A stretch of DNA of 33,314 nt, taken from NCBI GenBank assembly GCA_964534605.1, contig CAZHOS010000009.1, positions 1 through 33,314 of the forward strand, given 5' to 3'. The notes below the pieces were generated by a model, which was not told the origin of the DNA, made no database searches, and saw nothing but the letters and a program-made list of their open reading frames with translations. Both the position numbers and the translations under genes were made by a program. Positions within the stretch are counted from its first letter, which is position 1; each line of letters opens with the position of its first letter. The stretch comes from CAZHOS01 sp964534605 (lineage in GTDB: Bacteria; Patescibacteriota; Saccharimonadia; Saccharimonadales; VXPC01). Positions 1 through 7,659 of this stretch are shown in pieces.

Positions 1-1940
1 AGGTCTACTGATCCCCCATCTACGAGGCTTAGTATATTAGTTGTAGTATTAAGAGATAGAGCTTGTTCGTCTGTGTTATCTAGATACGGGGCAAGATTGA
101 CGGTGGTATTAGCACCGGTGCCATTACTAAGGGTAATGATGTTACTGGCTAGGGCTATGGTCTGAGCATCTGTGTTGTCTAGGTAGGTTGCTAGACTAAC
201 GGTATCTGTGCCGTCATCGCTAGTGAGCTCAAGACTGCCTGCATTGAGGGAGAGGACTTGGTTGTCTACAGTAGTGTCTGTGTTATCTAGGTATGGAGTC
301 AAGTCTATGGTGGAGGCGTTACCTGTGATGCTAATGATGTTGGTGGTTGGGTTGAGGCTTATTGCTTGTTCGTCTGTGTTGTCTAGCAGACTAGATAGAT
401 TGACGCTGTTACCGTCGGCTATCTCAAGCGTAGTAGTGCCAGCTGTCCAGGTAAGTGTTTGGTCATCTGGGATGGTGGTGTCATCTAGGAGGTCACTGAG
501 GTCTACTGTTGTATCTGCATTGTCTCCATTGCTAAGGGTAATGATGTTACCTGTTCTACTTATTGTTTGGTCATCTGCAGAGAATGTATCTGTGTCATCT
601 AGGAGGAAGGATAGATCTATGGTGTCATTACCATCATCACTGGTGAGAGTAAGGATGTTACCAGCAGCTAGAGATAGAGCTTGGTTGTCTACAGTAGTGT
701 CTACGTTATCTAGGTATTGAGATAGGTCGACACTTCCCCCATTAACGAGGCTGAGTGTGTTGCCGGTTAAGCTGAGTGTCTGTTCGTCTGTGTCAGTGTC
801 ATCTAGGAATGGGCTTAGGTCGACTGTGTCGGTACCATCATCGCTAGTGAGGCTAAGAGTATTGCCAGCGAGGCTTAAGGCTTGGTTGTCTGTGTTATCT
901 AGGTATGGGGATAGGTCTACGCTCAGGGTACCACCTGGGTCTATGAGGCTTAATGTATTACTAGCATCTATGCTGAGGCTGGTATTAAGCTCGTTAGTAG
1001 TATCTCCATCTACTTCCGTGAAGGAGGTGAGGAATGGAAGGACGACAGAGTTACCATCAGCAATGGTGAGTGTATCTGTAGCTGGGTTAAAGGATAGTGT
1101 CTGGTCATCTGTGTCGGTGTCTATGTCGGCAGAACAAGCAAAGACAGATCCTGTCCAAGTAAGCTTATCTGTGCCTGTGCAGGTTGGGGAGTTAATACTG
1201 AACTCTGTACCAACAAGAGAGAGGCCGTTGCCGGCTGTGTAGGTGGTGTCGGTGTCGGTAGTGAAGGAGGTAAGGTCGACTGATGTGTCTGAGCCTGTGC
1301 CGTTACCAAGGGTTAGAATGTTGCCAGAGATAGATATCTGTTGGTTGTCTGTGTTGTCTAGCAGACTAGATAGATTGACTGTATTACCATCGGCTATCTC
1401 AAGTGTAGTAGTGCCAGCTGTCCAGGTTAGAGTTTGATCATCTGGGATAGTAGTGTCTGTATCGTCTAGGAACTGTGTTAGGTCTACAGTAGTGTCGGCA
1501 TTGTCTCCATTACTTAGCGTTAGGATATTACCTGTTAGAGAGATAGTCTGATCATCTGCAGAGAAAGTATCTGTGTCGTCTAGGAACTGAGTTAGGTCTA
1601 TAGTAGTGTCGGTAGCTGTACCATTGCTAAGAGTGAGGATGTTAGTAGTGGCATCTAGAGATATTTGCTGGGCATCTGTGTTGGTGTTGGTTGGGGTGGC
1701 ACATTGCCAGGTGGTGCCGTTGTGCTCGGCAAACTGATTAGGGTCACAAGATAAGCTAGCTAGCTGATCCGTGTTGTCTAAGTAAGGGGTCAGGTCAACG
1801 GATCCTCCGTTGAGGAGCGAGAGGAAGTTGTTATTGAGGCTTAGGCTCTGGCTATCTGTGTTTAGGGTAGAGAGGTCGACCGAATTACCGTCTTCGATGC
1901 TAAGGTTCTGTCCGCTTAAAGACAGTGACTGATCATCGCT
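1..1940 (-). repeat. About 17 degenerate tandem protein repeats (DNTDxQxLSL...VDLxxYLDNTD)
   Basis: After the collagen-like segment the protein is a succession of units of roughly 27-40 residues. Each opens with DDQ/DNQ/DEQ/DAQ + (S/T)(L/I)SL and closes with VDLSPYLDNTD or VDLTQFLDDTD. Two units carry inserts: a Cys pair near 1690-1760 and a longer insert near 1110-1200 with another Cys pair. The Asp/Asn density suggests metal-binding loops, but no canonical RTX nonapeptide is present. Confidence 0.8.
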
Positions 1941-2618
1941 ACCGCCAATACCAGTGCCTGCTGGGCCAGGTAGGCCTTGAGGGCCAATTGGGCCTTGCTC
2001 TCCTTGGGGGCCTGGTTGGCCTTGCTGAACAGCAGAGCCATACTCAGCTAAGGCAAAGCCGTTTATGCTTGGCGTATTCGATATGGGCTTTGCGAAGTCG
2101 TAAGACGCTAGCTGATCATCAGACAAACACTGCTCGCTGATATCTACTGATCTTTCGCCAGTAAGCCGACTAAGCAAACTGCTGTCTCTAGAGACTGTGA
2201 GGCGCTGCGGACATTCTGCAACATGAAAAGCAGCCTGCTGACTGACTGCTTCACGGCATCCAGCTCCTGAGCTAGAGTTATCTATACCGTCGCTCGATTC
2301 TGTTGCTGTGTCGCTGCGACAAATCTGGAAGTACACATCCTCGTAATCGGCATATCTTTCTATGGGAAGTAGGATGTTGTAGCCACCGCCAAAAACTTCG
2401 ACATCTTCGTAATCTTGTTCAATAAGGAGCTCACCATCGGCTGCGCTGAACCCAACAAGCCTCATGTCATAGTAGCCATCAGGCAGAGCTTCGCCTGTGC
2501 TTGCTCGCAAGCTACCAGAAACAGGCACCGAATTAGAACTTAAGATAGATACGACAAAAAAACCTACAGGGGCAAGTAGGGCTACAGCTGCGAGACTGAA
2601 TATTTTTGATAGTTTAAT
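1..2618 (-). CDS. Large exported collagen-like / tandem-repeat surface protein (3' end outside window)
   Basis: An uninterrupted minus-strand frame reads from about 2618 to the window edge (at least 872 codons, no stop), so the protein is C-terminally incomplete here. From the N-terminus it shows a basic-hydrophobic signal/anchor (KLSKIFSLAAVALLAPVGFF), a roughly 170-residue head with several Cys (IERYADYEDVYFQICRS is typical), a collagen-like Gly-X-Y stretch of eight triplets, and then about 17 degenerate repeats built on DDQTLSL-GN-LSL-NGG-VDLSPYLDNTD. Such repeats are common in bacterial fibre or adhesin-like proteins; a surface role is inferred. No ATG, GTG or TTG lies before the signal sequence in frame: the stop TAG is followed only by ATT, CTC, ATC and so on. 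An AGAGGG Shine-Dalgarno lies 6 bases before an ATT codon at 2618-2616, so an ATT start is proposed. The first standard start is GTG at 2528, which would delete the signal peptide. No frameshift was seen at the points checked. Confidence 0.8.
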   Translation of the reverse strand, partial: MKLSKIFSLAAVALLAPVGFFVVSILSSNSVPVSGSLRASTGEALPDGYYDMRLVGFSAADGELLIEQDYEDVEVFGGGYNILLPIERYADYEDVYFQICRSDTATESSDGIDNSSSGAGCREAVSQQAAFHVAECPQRLTVSRDSSLLSRLTGERSVDISEQCLSDDQLASYDFAKPISNTPSINGFALAEYGSAVQQGQPGPQGEQGPIGPQGLPGPAGTGIGGSDDQSLSLSGQNLSIEDGNSVDLSTLNTDSQSLSLNNNFLSLLNGGSVDLTPYLDNTDQLASLSCDPNQFAEHNGTTWQCATPTNTNTDAQQISLDATTNILTLSNGTATDTTIDLTQFLDDTDTFSADDQTISLTGNILTLSNGDNADTTVDLTQFLDDTDTTIPDDQTLTWTAGTTTLEIADGNTVNLSSLLDNTDNQQISISGNILTLGNGTGSDTSVDLTSFTTDTDTTYTAGNGLSLVGTEFSINSPTCTGTDKLTWTGSVFACSADIDTDTDDQTLSFNPATDTLTIADGNSVVLPFLTSFTEVDGDTTNELNTSLSIDASNTLSLIDPGGTLSVDLSPYLDNTDNQALSLAGNTLSLTSDDGTDTVDLSPFLDDTDTDEQTLSLTGNTLSLVNGGSVDLSQYLDNVDTTVDNQALSLAAGNILTLTSDDGNDTIDLSFLLDDTDTFSADDQTISRTGNIITLSNGDNADTTVDLSDLLDDTTIPDDQTLTWTAGTTTLEIADGNSVNLSSLLDNTDEQAISLNPTTNIISITGNASTIDLTPYLDNTDTTVDNQVLSLNAGSLELTSDDGTDTVSLATYLDNTDAQTIALASNIITLSNGTGANTTVNLAPYLDNTDEQALSLNTTTNILSLVDGGSVD
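376..606 (-). repeat. Internal duplication, copy 1 of 2 (partner about 1351-1581)
   Basis: The stretch encoding ...FSADDQTIS...TWTAGTTTLEIADGN...NLSSLLDNTD occurs twice, offset by 975 bases (for example GTCTAGCAGA at 381 and at 1356). The roughly 77-residue proteins are almost the same, but many codons differ at third positions. It is therefore an older duplication kept at the protein level, of higher order than the single units. Confidence 0.7.
1950..2021 (-). repeat. Collagen-like Gly-X-Y segment inside the surface protein
   Basis: Eight consecutive Gly-X-Y triplets (GQP GPQ GEQ GPI GPQ GLP GPA GTG) are encoded between the Cys-containing head and the beta-type repeats. Pro and Gln fill the X/Y positions, as in bacterial collagen-like proteins. 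Eight triplets is short for a stable triple helix, so it may act as a stalk or trimerisation segment; that role is inferred. Confidence 0.8.
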
Positions 2619-2666
2619 TTTTAACCCTCTCGAAAAGATGAGAATCTATTTCACGAATGCATAAGA

Positions 2667-2696
2667 ATTATACCCTACAGCAGGTATGTAAGTAAA
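2667..2696 (-). promoter_or_regulatory. Promoter of the surface repeat protein
   Basis: On the minus strand TTTACT (2696-2691), an 18-base spacer and a perfect TATAAT (2672-2667) precede a leader of about 40 bases containing AGAGGG. This supports transcription starting near 2660 and translation starting just after the AGAGGG. Confidence 0.55.
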
Positions 2697-2725
2697 TTAT
2701 AATTTAGCCCAGTTCTAGAGAGAAC

Positions 2726-3715
2726 TTAAAAAAGCTTTAGAGCAATAGCTACGTAGACAAGTATATACAGCAGACCTTCCCAGACATGAATACGCCTAGT
2801 AATGCCCCCAACAACAAGCATGAGTGTAGCAATCATCAACCCTGCAACAGACCAAAAAACAAGGCCAGAAGCAATAAATTGCGACTGCAGCAACGAAGCA
2901 ACGCCGCCGACAAGAAGTATATTAAATATGCTCGAGCCGATTATATTACCGATAACTATGTCTCCCTTGCCCTTCTTCAGAGACTTATACGAGACCGTCA
3001 GCTCGGGTAGGCTTGTCCCGATAGCTAGACCGACAAAACTCAGGGCCTCTACTTGGATGTTCAGCTCTTGAACAATATTCAGCAGCGAATCCACAGTAAA
3101 TTTACTAGCCACCCCCAGCAGTACGATCGACAAGACCAAGACGCCAAAAGATTTACCCAAATAAATTGGATTGGAGCCACCAGCGCCTGCCTGAGGCTTA
3201 CGTCCTACTTTACCCTGTCGCGCTAGCGAAGATATAAGACCCAGCAGCCCCCTGTGATAAGCAGGGTCTTCTTTATAAAAGAGCGTATAGAGAACATAGC
3301 CAGCAAATCCAATTATCAACAACAGCCCGTCAACACCGCTAAGGTTACCGTCATACATAGATACTGCAAAGAGCGCTGTAACCCCAAAGAGGAGTGGCAG
3401 ATCAAGATCTATCAAATCTTTTTCGAAACGAATTGTACCCAAGGCAAACGTCGAAATACCTAGGATAATCAGTATGTTGGCCATGTTGGAGCCAATGATA
3501 TTGGCGATCACAATATTGTCATTGCCCTCGGATATTGCAGCGAGACTGGTCGCTAGTTCTGGCAAGCTAGTGCCAAAGCCAACCAGCAAAACCCCCAGTA
3601 CAAAACTTGGCAGCTTGAACCGTACCCCTATCTGCTCCGAAGCATGTAAAAACCAGCCAGCAGATAAAACAACCGTTACGATAGAAGCTAGAAATATTAG
3701 TGCTGCAGTAAGCAT
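2726..3715 (-). CDS. yrbG: Calcium/sodium antiporter, CaCA family (YrbG-like)
   Basis: The 329-residue integral membrane protein has the two inverted alpha-repeats of the CaCA superfamily: GFGTSLPELATSL at residues 46-58 and AIGTSLPELTVSY at about 231-243. Each is followed by a second signature, NIIGSNMAN (72-80) and NIIGSSIFN (257-265). These acidic and Asn/Ser residues form the ion site in the family. A hydrophilic loop at about 145-185 separates the halves, giving about 10 transmembrane segments. Known family members exchange Na+ or H+ for Ca2+ at the cytoplasmic membrane. The start is supported by AAGG 5-6 bases upstream. It lies 39 bases downstream of the MFS gene on the same strand and is probably co-transcribed with it. 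Confidence 0.92.
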   Translation of the reverse strand: MLTAALIFLASIVTVVLSAGWFLHASEQIGVRFKLPSFVLGVLLVGFGTSLPELATSLAAISEGNDNIVIANIIGSNMANILIILGISTFALGTIRFEKDLIDLDLPLLFGVTALFAVSMYDGNLSGVDGLLLIIGFAGYVLYTLFYKEDPAYHRGLLGLISSLARQGKVGRKPQAGAGGSNPIYLGKSFGVLVLSIVLLGVASKFTVDSLLNIVQELNIQVEALSFVGLAIGTSLPELTVSYKSLKKGKGDIVIGNIIGSSIFNILLVGGVASLLQSQFIASGLVFWSVAGLMIATLMLVVGGITRRIHVWEGLLYILVYVAIALKLF

Positions 3716-3754
3716 GTTGACCTTATATTACCGGACTTTCTGTAGCTGGGCATC

Positions 3755-4942
3755 TTAGTCAAGCGCTTTGTACTTTTCGATCAACCCAATTAAGCCCAAG
3801 AGGCTGGCTGTCACTGAGCCATAAAGAAGTATGTTTAAGGGATCAAAAAACTCCATTAGCACTATAAGACTAAGAAAGAACACGCCTCTAACAAATATTA
3901 AAATGCTTTCGGTAACAGCTATGTAGACTATTCTCTGTCCAGGAAAGTCATCAGTCTGAGCGTAATACCCTTTGGTGGCTGGAACAGACTTGGTTGCTTC
4001 GACCTGTGCTCGGACGATATTGTGGACAACAGCAGGTGTTGGCGAACCAATAAACAGCCTGGCAATACCAGTAAGTGCCTCGACAGCCAGACCCATCCGC
4101 ATTAACTGTCTAGCTCCGTGGGCGTCTGTCAATCTACCCACTAGCCCAGCGCTTAGCATAGACAATAGTACGGCAAAGGTACTGAGCAGGCCAATAACCG
4201 CATAGGTATTATCAACAAAGATAGTGAGGGATATATACAGCGTCCAAAGCATAGCGCTTACTAAGCCTGATAAGCTTATAAACGATATTGCCGTCCAATC
4301 GCGCCATAGTGGCAGTAACTTTCTGCCCAAGCCGTTAAACTTAATGTGCTGGTGGACACGAACAGGCTCTTTAGTAAAAAACAGCGGTGCAAGCGACAGA
4401 AACATTAGTATAGACGCAACTACAAGGCTAATTTGCAGGCCATATGAATTTGCTAGCAAGCCGCCCATTAAAGGGCCAATCATAGAGCCCAATCTGCGCA
4501 GTATCAACATCAGGCTTAGCTCTTTGCCCGCCTCTCTACTAACTTTTATTTTAGAAAAAATAACATGGTAGGAAGTAAAGAAAAGTGCATTCGTCAAAGA
4601 ATACACAGCCGCCAACAAGGTAAGCGGCCATTCATGGGTCTCTAGACTAAAGAGTAGAGCAAGGTGCACGATCCCAGTGGCGGTACTGGCAGCCATCATA
4701 TGCTTTGGCCCAAAACGGGCAATCGGGTACGTTGTTATGAGGTTAAAGAATACTCGAAATCCTGCAAAGGCAAGGTAATATCCCAGGATAGACTGCAAGC
4801 CAAAACCCAGCTCGTACAGATAGAAAGGTACGAAGACCCCGACCATGGTGACTGCTGTAGTCCTCAGGCCCATAGAGGCGTAAAAGCCTAGTAGCTGATC
4901 TTGGTGTAGCTTCTTCCAGATTTTAATAATTTCTTTTTTCAT
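3755..4942 (-). CDS. MFS transporter, substrate unknown
   Basis: The 395-residue protein has about 12 hydrophobic segments with a central hydrophilic loop near residues 195-215, the usual 6+6 MFS layout. A basic N-terminus (MKKEIIKIWKKL) faces the cytoplasm. The segment GLVGRLTDAHGARQLMRMG is a recognisable version of the MFS loop motif (G-x-L-x-D-x-x-G-R/A). No substrate-specific motif was recognised. A TATACT box lies 13 bases before the ATG with no Shine-Dalgarno, so the leader is very short. It is the first gene of a probable two-gene unit with the Ca/Na antiporter. Confidence 0.8.
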   Translation of the reverse strand: MKKEIIKIWKKLHQDQLLGFYASMGLRTTAVTMVGVFVPFYLYELGFGLQSILGYYLAFAGFRVFFNLITTYPIARFGPKHMMAASTATGIVHLALLFSLETHEWPLTLLAAVYSLTNALFFTSYHVIFSKIKVSREAGKELSLMLILRRLGSMIGPLMGGLLANSYGLQISLVVASILMFLSLAPLFFTKEPVRVHQHIKFNGLGRKLLPLWRDWTAISFISLSGLVSAMLWTLYISLTIFVDNTYAVIGLLSTFAVLLSMLSAGLVGRLTDAHGARQLMRMGLAVEALTGIARLFIGSPTPAVVHNIVRAQVEATKSVPATKGYYAQTDDFPGQRIVYIAVTESILIFVRGVFFLSLIVLMEFFDPLNILLYGSVTASLLGLIGLIEKYKALD

Positions 4943-4973
4943 CTAACTGATGGCAAGTATAGCGCAGGCTTGC

Positions 4974-5007
4974 AAATATCCATACAGAGAGTGGGCACAG
5001 ATCATGG
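4974..5007 (+). repeat. Left arm of an imperfect inverted repeat around a small membrane-protein gene
   Basis: The plus strand carries AAATATCCATACAGAG, then AGTGG, then GCACAGATCATGG. The same sequence without the five-base AGTGG and with one substitution (C to T) is found on the minus strand at 5497-5469. The arms point towards each other across the gene at 5044-5448. A second, local palindrome (CAGAGAGT 4985-4992 with ACTCTCTG 5020-5027) overlaps this arm. Confidence 0.75.
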
Positions 5008-5043
5008 TGCGGGGGGATTACTCTCTGAACCAGCACTTAAGCG

Positions 5044-5448
5044 CTAGCTCAACTCACTGTTTTGAGTTTCTTCAACGGTAGAGGGCCAACTGCTTTTATG
5101 GCCTCTACGAGTTCTGCGAGATCCTCTTGTTGGAGGCTGCTTACTTTCTGTCATGCTTCTGGCGACTTGAGTCTGCCTTTCTGCTCGTCGACTCGATACC
5201 TGCTTATTCCTTCTGGTTCGGTAAATCCAAACATAAAGCAGGCCAGCCACTGAGAAGAAAAGTACGGCACCAATACCGAGCATAAGCAGAAAGCTTTGTA
5301 CAGCCTCCCAGCGTTCCGGCTGCTGAGGATCGAACAGCCATTCGTAAAGCGAATGAACCTTCAGCCAACCAATTGCTTGTATAGCCAAAAAGCCAACCGT
5401 CAGTACAAAAATGATTACTCCAGATTTTGAACCTGTGTCTTCTTCCAT
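5044..5448 (-). CDS. Small two-helix membrane protein, unknown function
   Basis: The 134-residue protein reads MEEDTGSKSG, then a hydrophobic helix (VIIFVLTVGFLAIQAIGW), a short loop with an aromatic, acidic WLFDPQQPERW segment, a second helix (FLLMLGIGAVLFFSVAGLLY), and a basic Arg/Ser-rich tail of about 50 residues. Both termini are probably cytoplasmic. An upstream in-frame ATG at 5472 exists, but GGAGA lies five bases before the ATG at 5448, so the inner start is preferred. The basic tail could contact nucleic acid or phospholipid; no family was recognised. The gene is bracketed by a ~30 bp inverted repeat. Confidence 0.65.
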   Translation of the reverse strand: MEEDTGSKSGVIIFVLTVGFLAIQAIGWLKVHSLYEWLFDPQQPERWEAVQSFLLMLGIGAVLFFSVAGLLYVWIYRTRRNKQVSSRRAERQTQVARSMTESKQPPTRGSRRTRRGHKSSWPSTVEETQNSELS

Positions 5449-5468
5449 GTGTTCTCCTATCAGTTGAG

Positions 5469-5497
5469 CCATGATCTGTGCCTCTGTATAGATATTT
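5469..5497 (-). repeat. Right arm of the inverted repeat (see 4974-5007)
   Basis: Minus-strand AAATATCTATACAGAG directly joined to GCACAGATCATGG. It matches 28 of 29 bases of the left arm when that arm's 5-base insert is ignored. This arm lies in the leader of the 5044-5448 gene and contains the alternative ATG at 5472. Confidence 0.75.
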
Positions 5498-5582
5498 TGA
5501 TGATTTCATAATCGGGAAATGAAGGCACGGAACCTCCACTGCTGATCATCCTTTCGAACAATCAGCTCAAAGTCCCATATCT

Positions 5583-6518
5583 TTAGCCCTCGGTGTTTAG
5601 ATCAAGCGACTCATGGCGCGGGGGTAAGACGGACACGTCGTCCGTCAACTGCCCGGCCACACTAGCGTTCAGATCGGCGAGCTCTTCTTCGTTAAACATT
5701 CGAACATCACCACCAATGCTATCGCACTGCTGCAGATCGACTCCGTCTATAACGACCCTTAGACGAATACTTAAACCCTGTTGGGAATAGGCATCGTCAA
5801 GGATCTGCGCAATCAGGTCTGCGCCGGCACAACTAGCTGCTACTAACAGCTCGTCATCCCTGCTGGCAACCTTCTGAAAAGCTACGTGCATCTGATCTCT
5901 TAGCACATCTGCGCTCGTGTCCGAAACTCCCGGAAGCAGCTGAGCTGCTTTGTTAAAGAATCCGGACTCGTGACAGTCACTGTAGCTACCACTCACAAAA
6001 GCTCCCTGTTGATCCAAAAGCTCCGGAGGAGGTAAATGGACGGTCGTTGTGTTGGTAGATGCATCAAATGCGCTCGTCATTCCGTCAACACCCTGAACGG
6101 CAAAAACCGTAAAGGGCACGCCCTCGAAACAGAGGAGCTCGTCATTAAGTCTACCGAGACCACTTGTCGTGATCTTGACCTGCACATCAGCAGTGTAGTG
6201 ACGATTAGCAACGCCCAAAGTACCACTAGACTCCAGCGCCTCGCCGGAAATATCAGAGATACGAATAGGCATGACGCGCCGCTCGCTAATACCAGCGTTT
6301 GCTAGTACAGAATCAGCAGCCTCGAACGCTAGTGCGCCAACGGCGCTCTGAGTAACCTCGACTGCTTCTTCGACGCCGTTATCGACTGCGTCCGTCACGG
6401 CCTGACCCACTCTTCCGAGCAGAAACCAAGACAGTAGCAAGATGGCCAGTAGCGAAAAAACTAGTCCGACTAGCGTCTTGATAGGCCCCGCAATCTTCGC
6501 TACAGCTGCAGGATTCAT
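5583..6518 (-). CDS. Membrane-anchored extracytoplasmic protein, possibly DUF4230-like
   Basis: The 311-residue protein starts with one hydrophobic anchor (about residues 15-34, LVGLVFSLLAILLLSWFLLG) and then a soluble domain expected outside the membrane. The order TTTVHLPPPELL, then a helical ...LRDQMHVAFQKVASRDDELLVAASCAGADLIAQILDDAY, then a short strand (LSIRLRVVID) resembles my recollection of DUF4230 proteins, but this is tentative. Four Cys lie in the soluble part (LLCFEG, SDCHES, ASCAGAD, QQCDS) and could form disulfides. It overlaps the upstream gene by 4 bases (ATGA), so translation is coupled. No enzyme motif is visible. Confidence 0.7.
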   Translation of the reverse strand: MNPAAVAKIAGPIKTLVGLVFSLLAILLLSWFLLGRVGQAVTDAVDNGVEEAVEVTQSAVGALAFEAADSVLANAGISERRVMPIRISDISGEALESSGTLGVANRHYTADVQVKITTSGLGRLNDELLCFEGVPFTVFAVQGVDGMTSAFDASTNTTTVHLPPPELLDQQGAFVSGSYSDCHESGFFNKAAQLLPGVSDTSADVLRDQMHVAFQKVASRDDELLVAASCAGADLIAQILDDAYSQQGLSIRLRVVIDGVDLQQCDSIGGDVRMFNEEELADLNASVAGQLTDDVSVLPPRHESLDLNTEG

Positions 6519-7174
6519 TTTGCACCTGCCTTTACCTGGACATGAGATTGCTCGAAGACCTGTCCACAGACAACCCCAAGCTCCACGACCAAATTTGCAT
6601 CTGGTTCGTGCTCGGCCAGGAAGTTAACCCACTGACTCGTGCGTGCAAGAGTCAGGCTGTTAAGGGCATCGCACGCAAGTGCAAGATCGACAAAATCGTG
6701 CTCGAACCCAGGCTGCAAACGTTCACCACGGCTAACAAGAGGTACCTTAATCCGGTATGTCCTGTTGTTAGGACCCTCTATGGCCTCTAGCTCTAGTTCT
6801 TGAAAACTAGTGCAGATTTCGTAACTGGTGTGTTCGAAGCCAGATCCTGGTAGAGCTGGGATCTTGTAGCCGTCTTCGTCGACTGCCACCGAGTTAACGG
6901 TAGTGCAGTTCTCTTTAAGCGAATTACCAGCGAGAGCCTCAACCATTACATCAAGCTCGCGGACGAACAGAGAGTCTGTCCCCTCCTCGGAAGAAGAGGT
7001 GGCAGACTCCTGGATGTCGTCAATCAATGCTGGCTCGACTATCTCTGAAGACTCGCTCTTAATCTCTGGGGTCATCGCCTCTGCCTCTGGCAGAAACATG
7101 CTTCCCAGAGCCGCTCCGGATAAGAGCACCAAGACGAAAGAGAGGCCCAAAAATAGCTTCATTGTATTACTCAT
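6515..7174 (-). CDS. Exported protein of unknown function, partner of the 5583-6518 product
   Basis: The 219-residue protein has a signal or anchor (KLFLGLSFVLVLLSGAALGS, residues 6-25), an acidic Ser/Glu linker (about 32-70), and a soluble domain with Cys at four places (ENCTTV, YEICTS, LACDAL, VVCGQV). No lipobox Cys follows the hydrophobic segment. AAAGGGG lies about 6 bases before the ATG at 7174, a clear Shine-Dalgarno, partly able to pair with the C-run just upstream (ACCCC...GGGGT). The stop overlaps the next start as ATGA. Similar architecture to the downstream product suggests the two form an envelope complex; function is not recognised. Confidence 0.7.
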   Translation of the reverse strand: MSNTMKLFLGLSFVLVLLSGAALGSMFLPEAEAMTPEIKSESSEIVEPALIDDIQESATSSSEEGTDSLFVRELDVMVEALAGNSLKENCTTVNSVAVDEDGYKIPALPGSGFEHTSYEICTSFQELELEAIEGPNNRTYRIKVPLVSRGERLQPGFEHDFVDLALACDALNSLTLARTSQWVNFLAEHEPDANLVVELGVVCGQVFEQSHVQVKAGAK

Positions 7175-7659
7175 GATCTACCCCTTTCTGGGGGGTGGGG
7201 ACTCGGTACTTCCGTGCCTCCCGATCATGAAATCATCATTAAACCTAAGCTTCATCTACTACCAGATAGCAGAAATAGCTTAAATCTACTGTTAAATGCT
7301 GCTTTTATCAGCTCGCACACAGCGGTGGGTAGTCAGAAACTTAGATAGCAGGTAACCGCTGGTCACACACTATAAAAGTGTCGGCACCTAATCATAAATT
7401 CTGACATACCCAGACTCCGCTGCGTGGACAAGACTTATGACCAGAAAGGGCCAGTCCACGCAACATACAGATTGCTCTGCTGTGAATGTAACAAAAAAGG
7501 TTCGTAGTCTTTTAGGACAGAACCTTTCTTACGAGGATCGTTGTCCGGTTTCGCTACTAGCTCCGATCAATCCAAGCGACCATATAGGGACTGATCTTCA
7601 TCGCATTACAACCAATTTGTTAACACTATGATATAACTATTCCTCTAAAGTGTCAATAG
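7175..7659. other. 485-base intergenic stretch rich in hairpins; possible structured RNA
   Basis: No convincing gene was found. A 64-codon plus-strand frame at 7437-7631 lacks a start context and shows no recognisable protein features. The stretch contains a perfect 9-bp stem (TGCGTGGAC 7421-7429 with GTCCACGCA 7454-7462), an 8-bp terminator-like stem at 7496-7527, and a 9-bp stem ATAACTATT/AATAGTTAT (7634-7664) overlapping the stop of the LexA-like gene. GATC-ended pairings also occur around 7535-7600. A TATAAA box is at 7371-7376. I could not match it to tRNA, tmRNA, RNase P RNA or SRP RNA by their conserved cores. Confidence 0.45.
7493..7527 (-). terminator. Probable intrinsic terminator of the gtrA/LexA-like unit
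   Basis: On the minus strand AAAGGTTC (7527-7520) pairs with GAACCTTT (7503-7496) around a 16-base loop, followed by continued T's (six T's in total, 7498-7493). The plus-strand direction ends GAACCTTTCTT, a weaker tail, so the element could act in both directions. Confidence 0.5.

Noticed and set aside
208..1437. Plus-strand open frames of 64-170 codons across the first 1.4 kb
   Set aside because: They are antisense to the minus-strand repeat gene, and their low-complexity Ser/Val/Leu composition is a by-product of the repeat codons.
5449..5582. Short frame upstream of the small membrane-protein gene (about 29 codons, ATG near 5548 on the minus strand)
   Set aside because: GAAAGG directly touches the ATG so it is not a usable ribosome site, and there is no sign of conservation; it could be a leader peptide but cannot be supported.
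7437..7631. 64-codon plus-strand frame in the large intergenic region
   Set aside because: No Shine-Dalgarno or -10 box at its start, no protein-like pattern, and it spans two perfect RNA-type hairpins.
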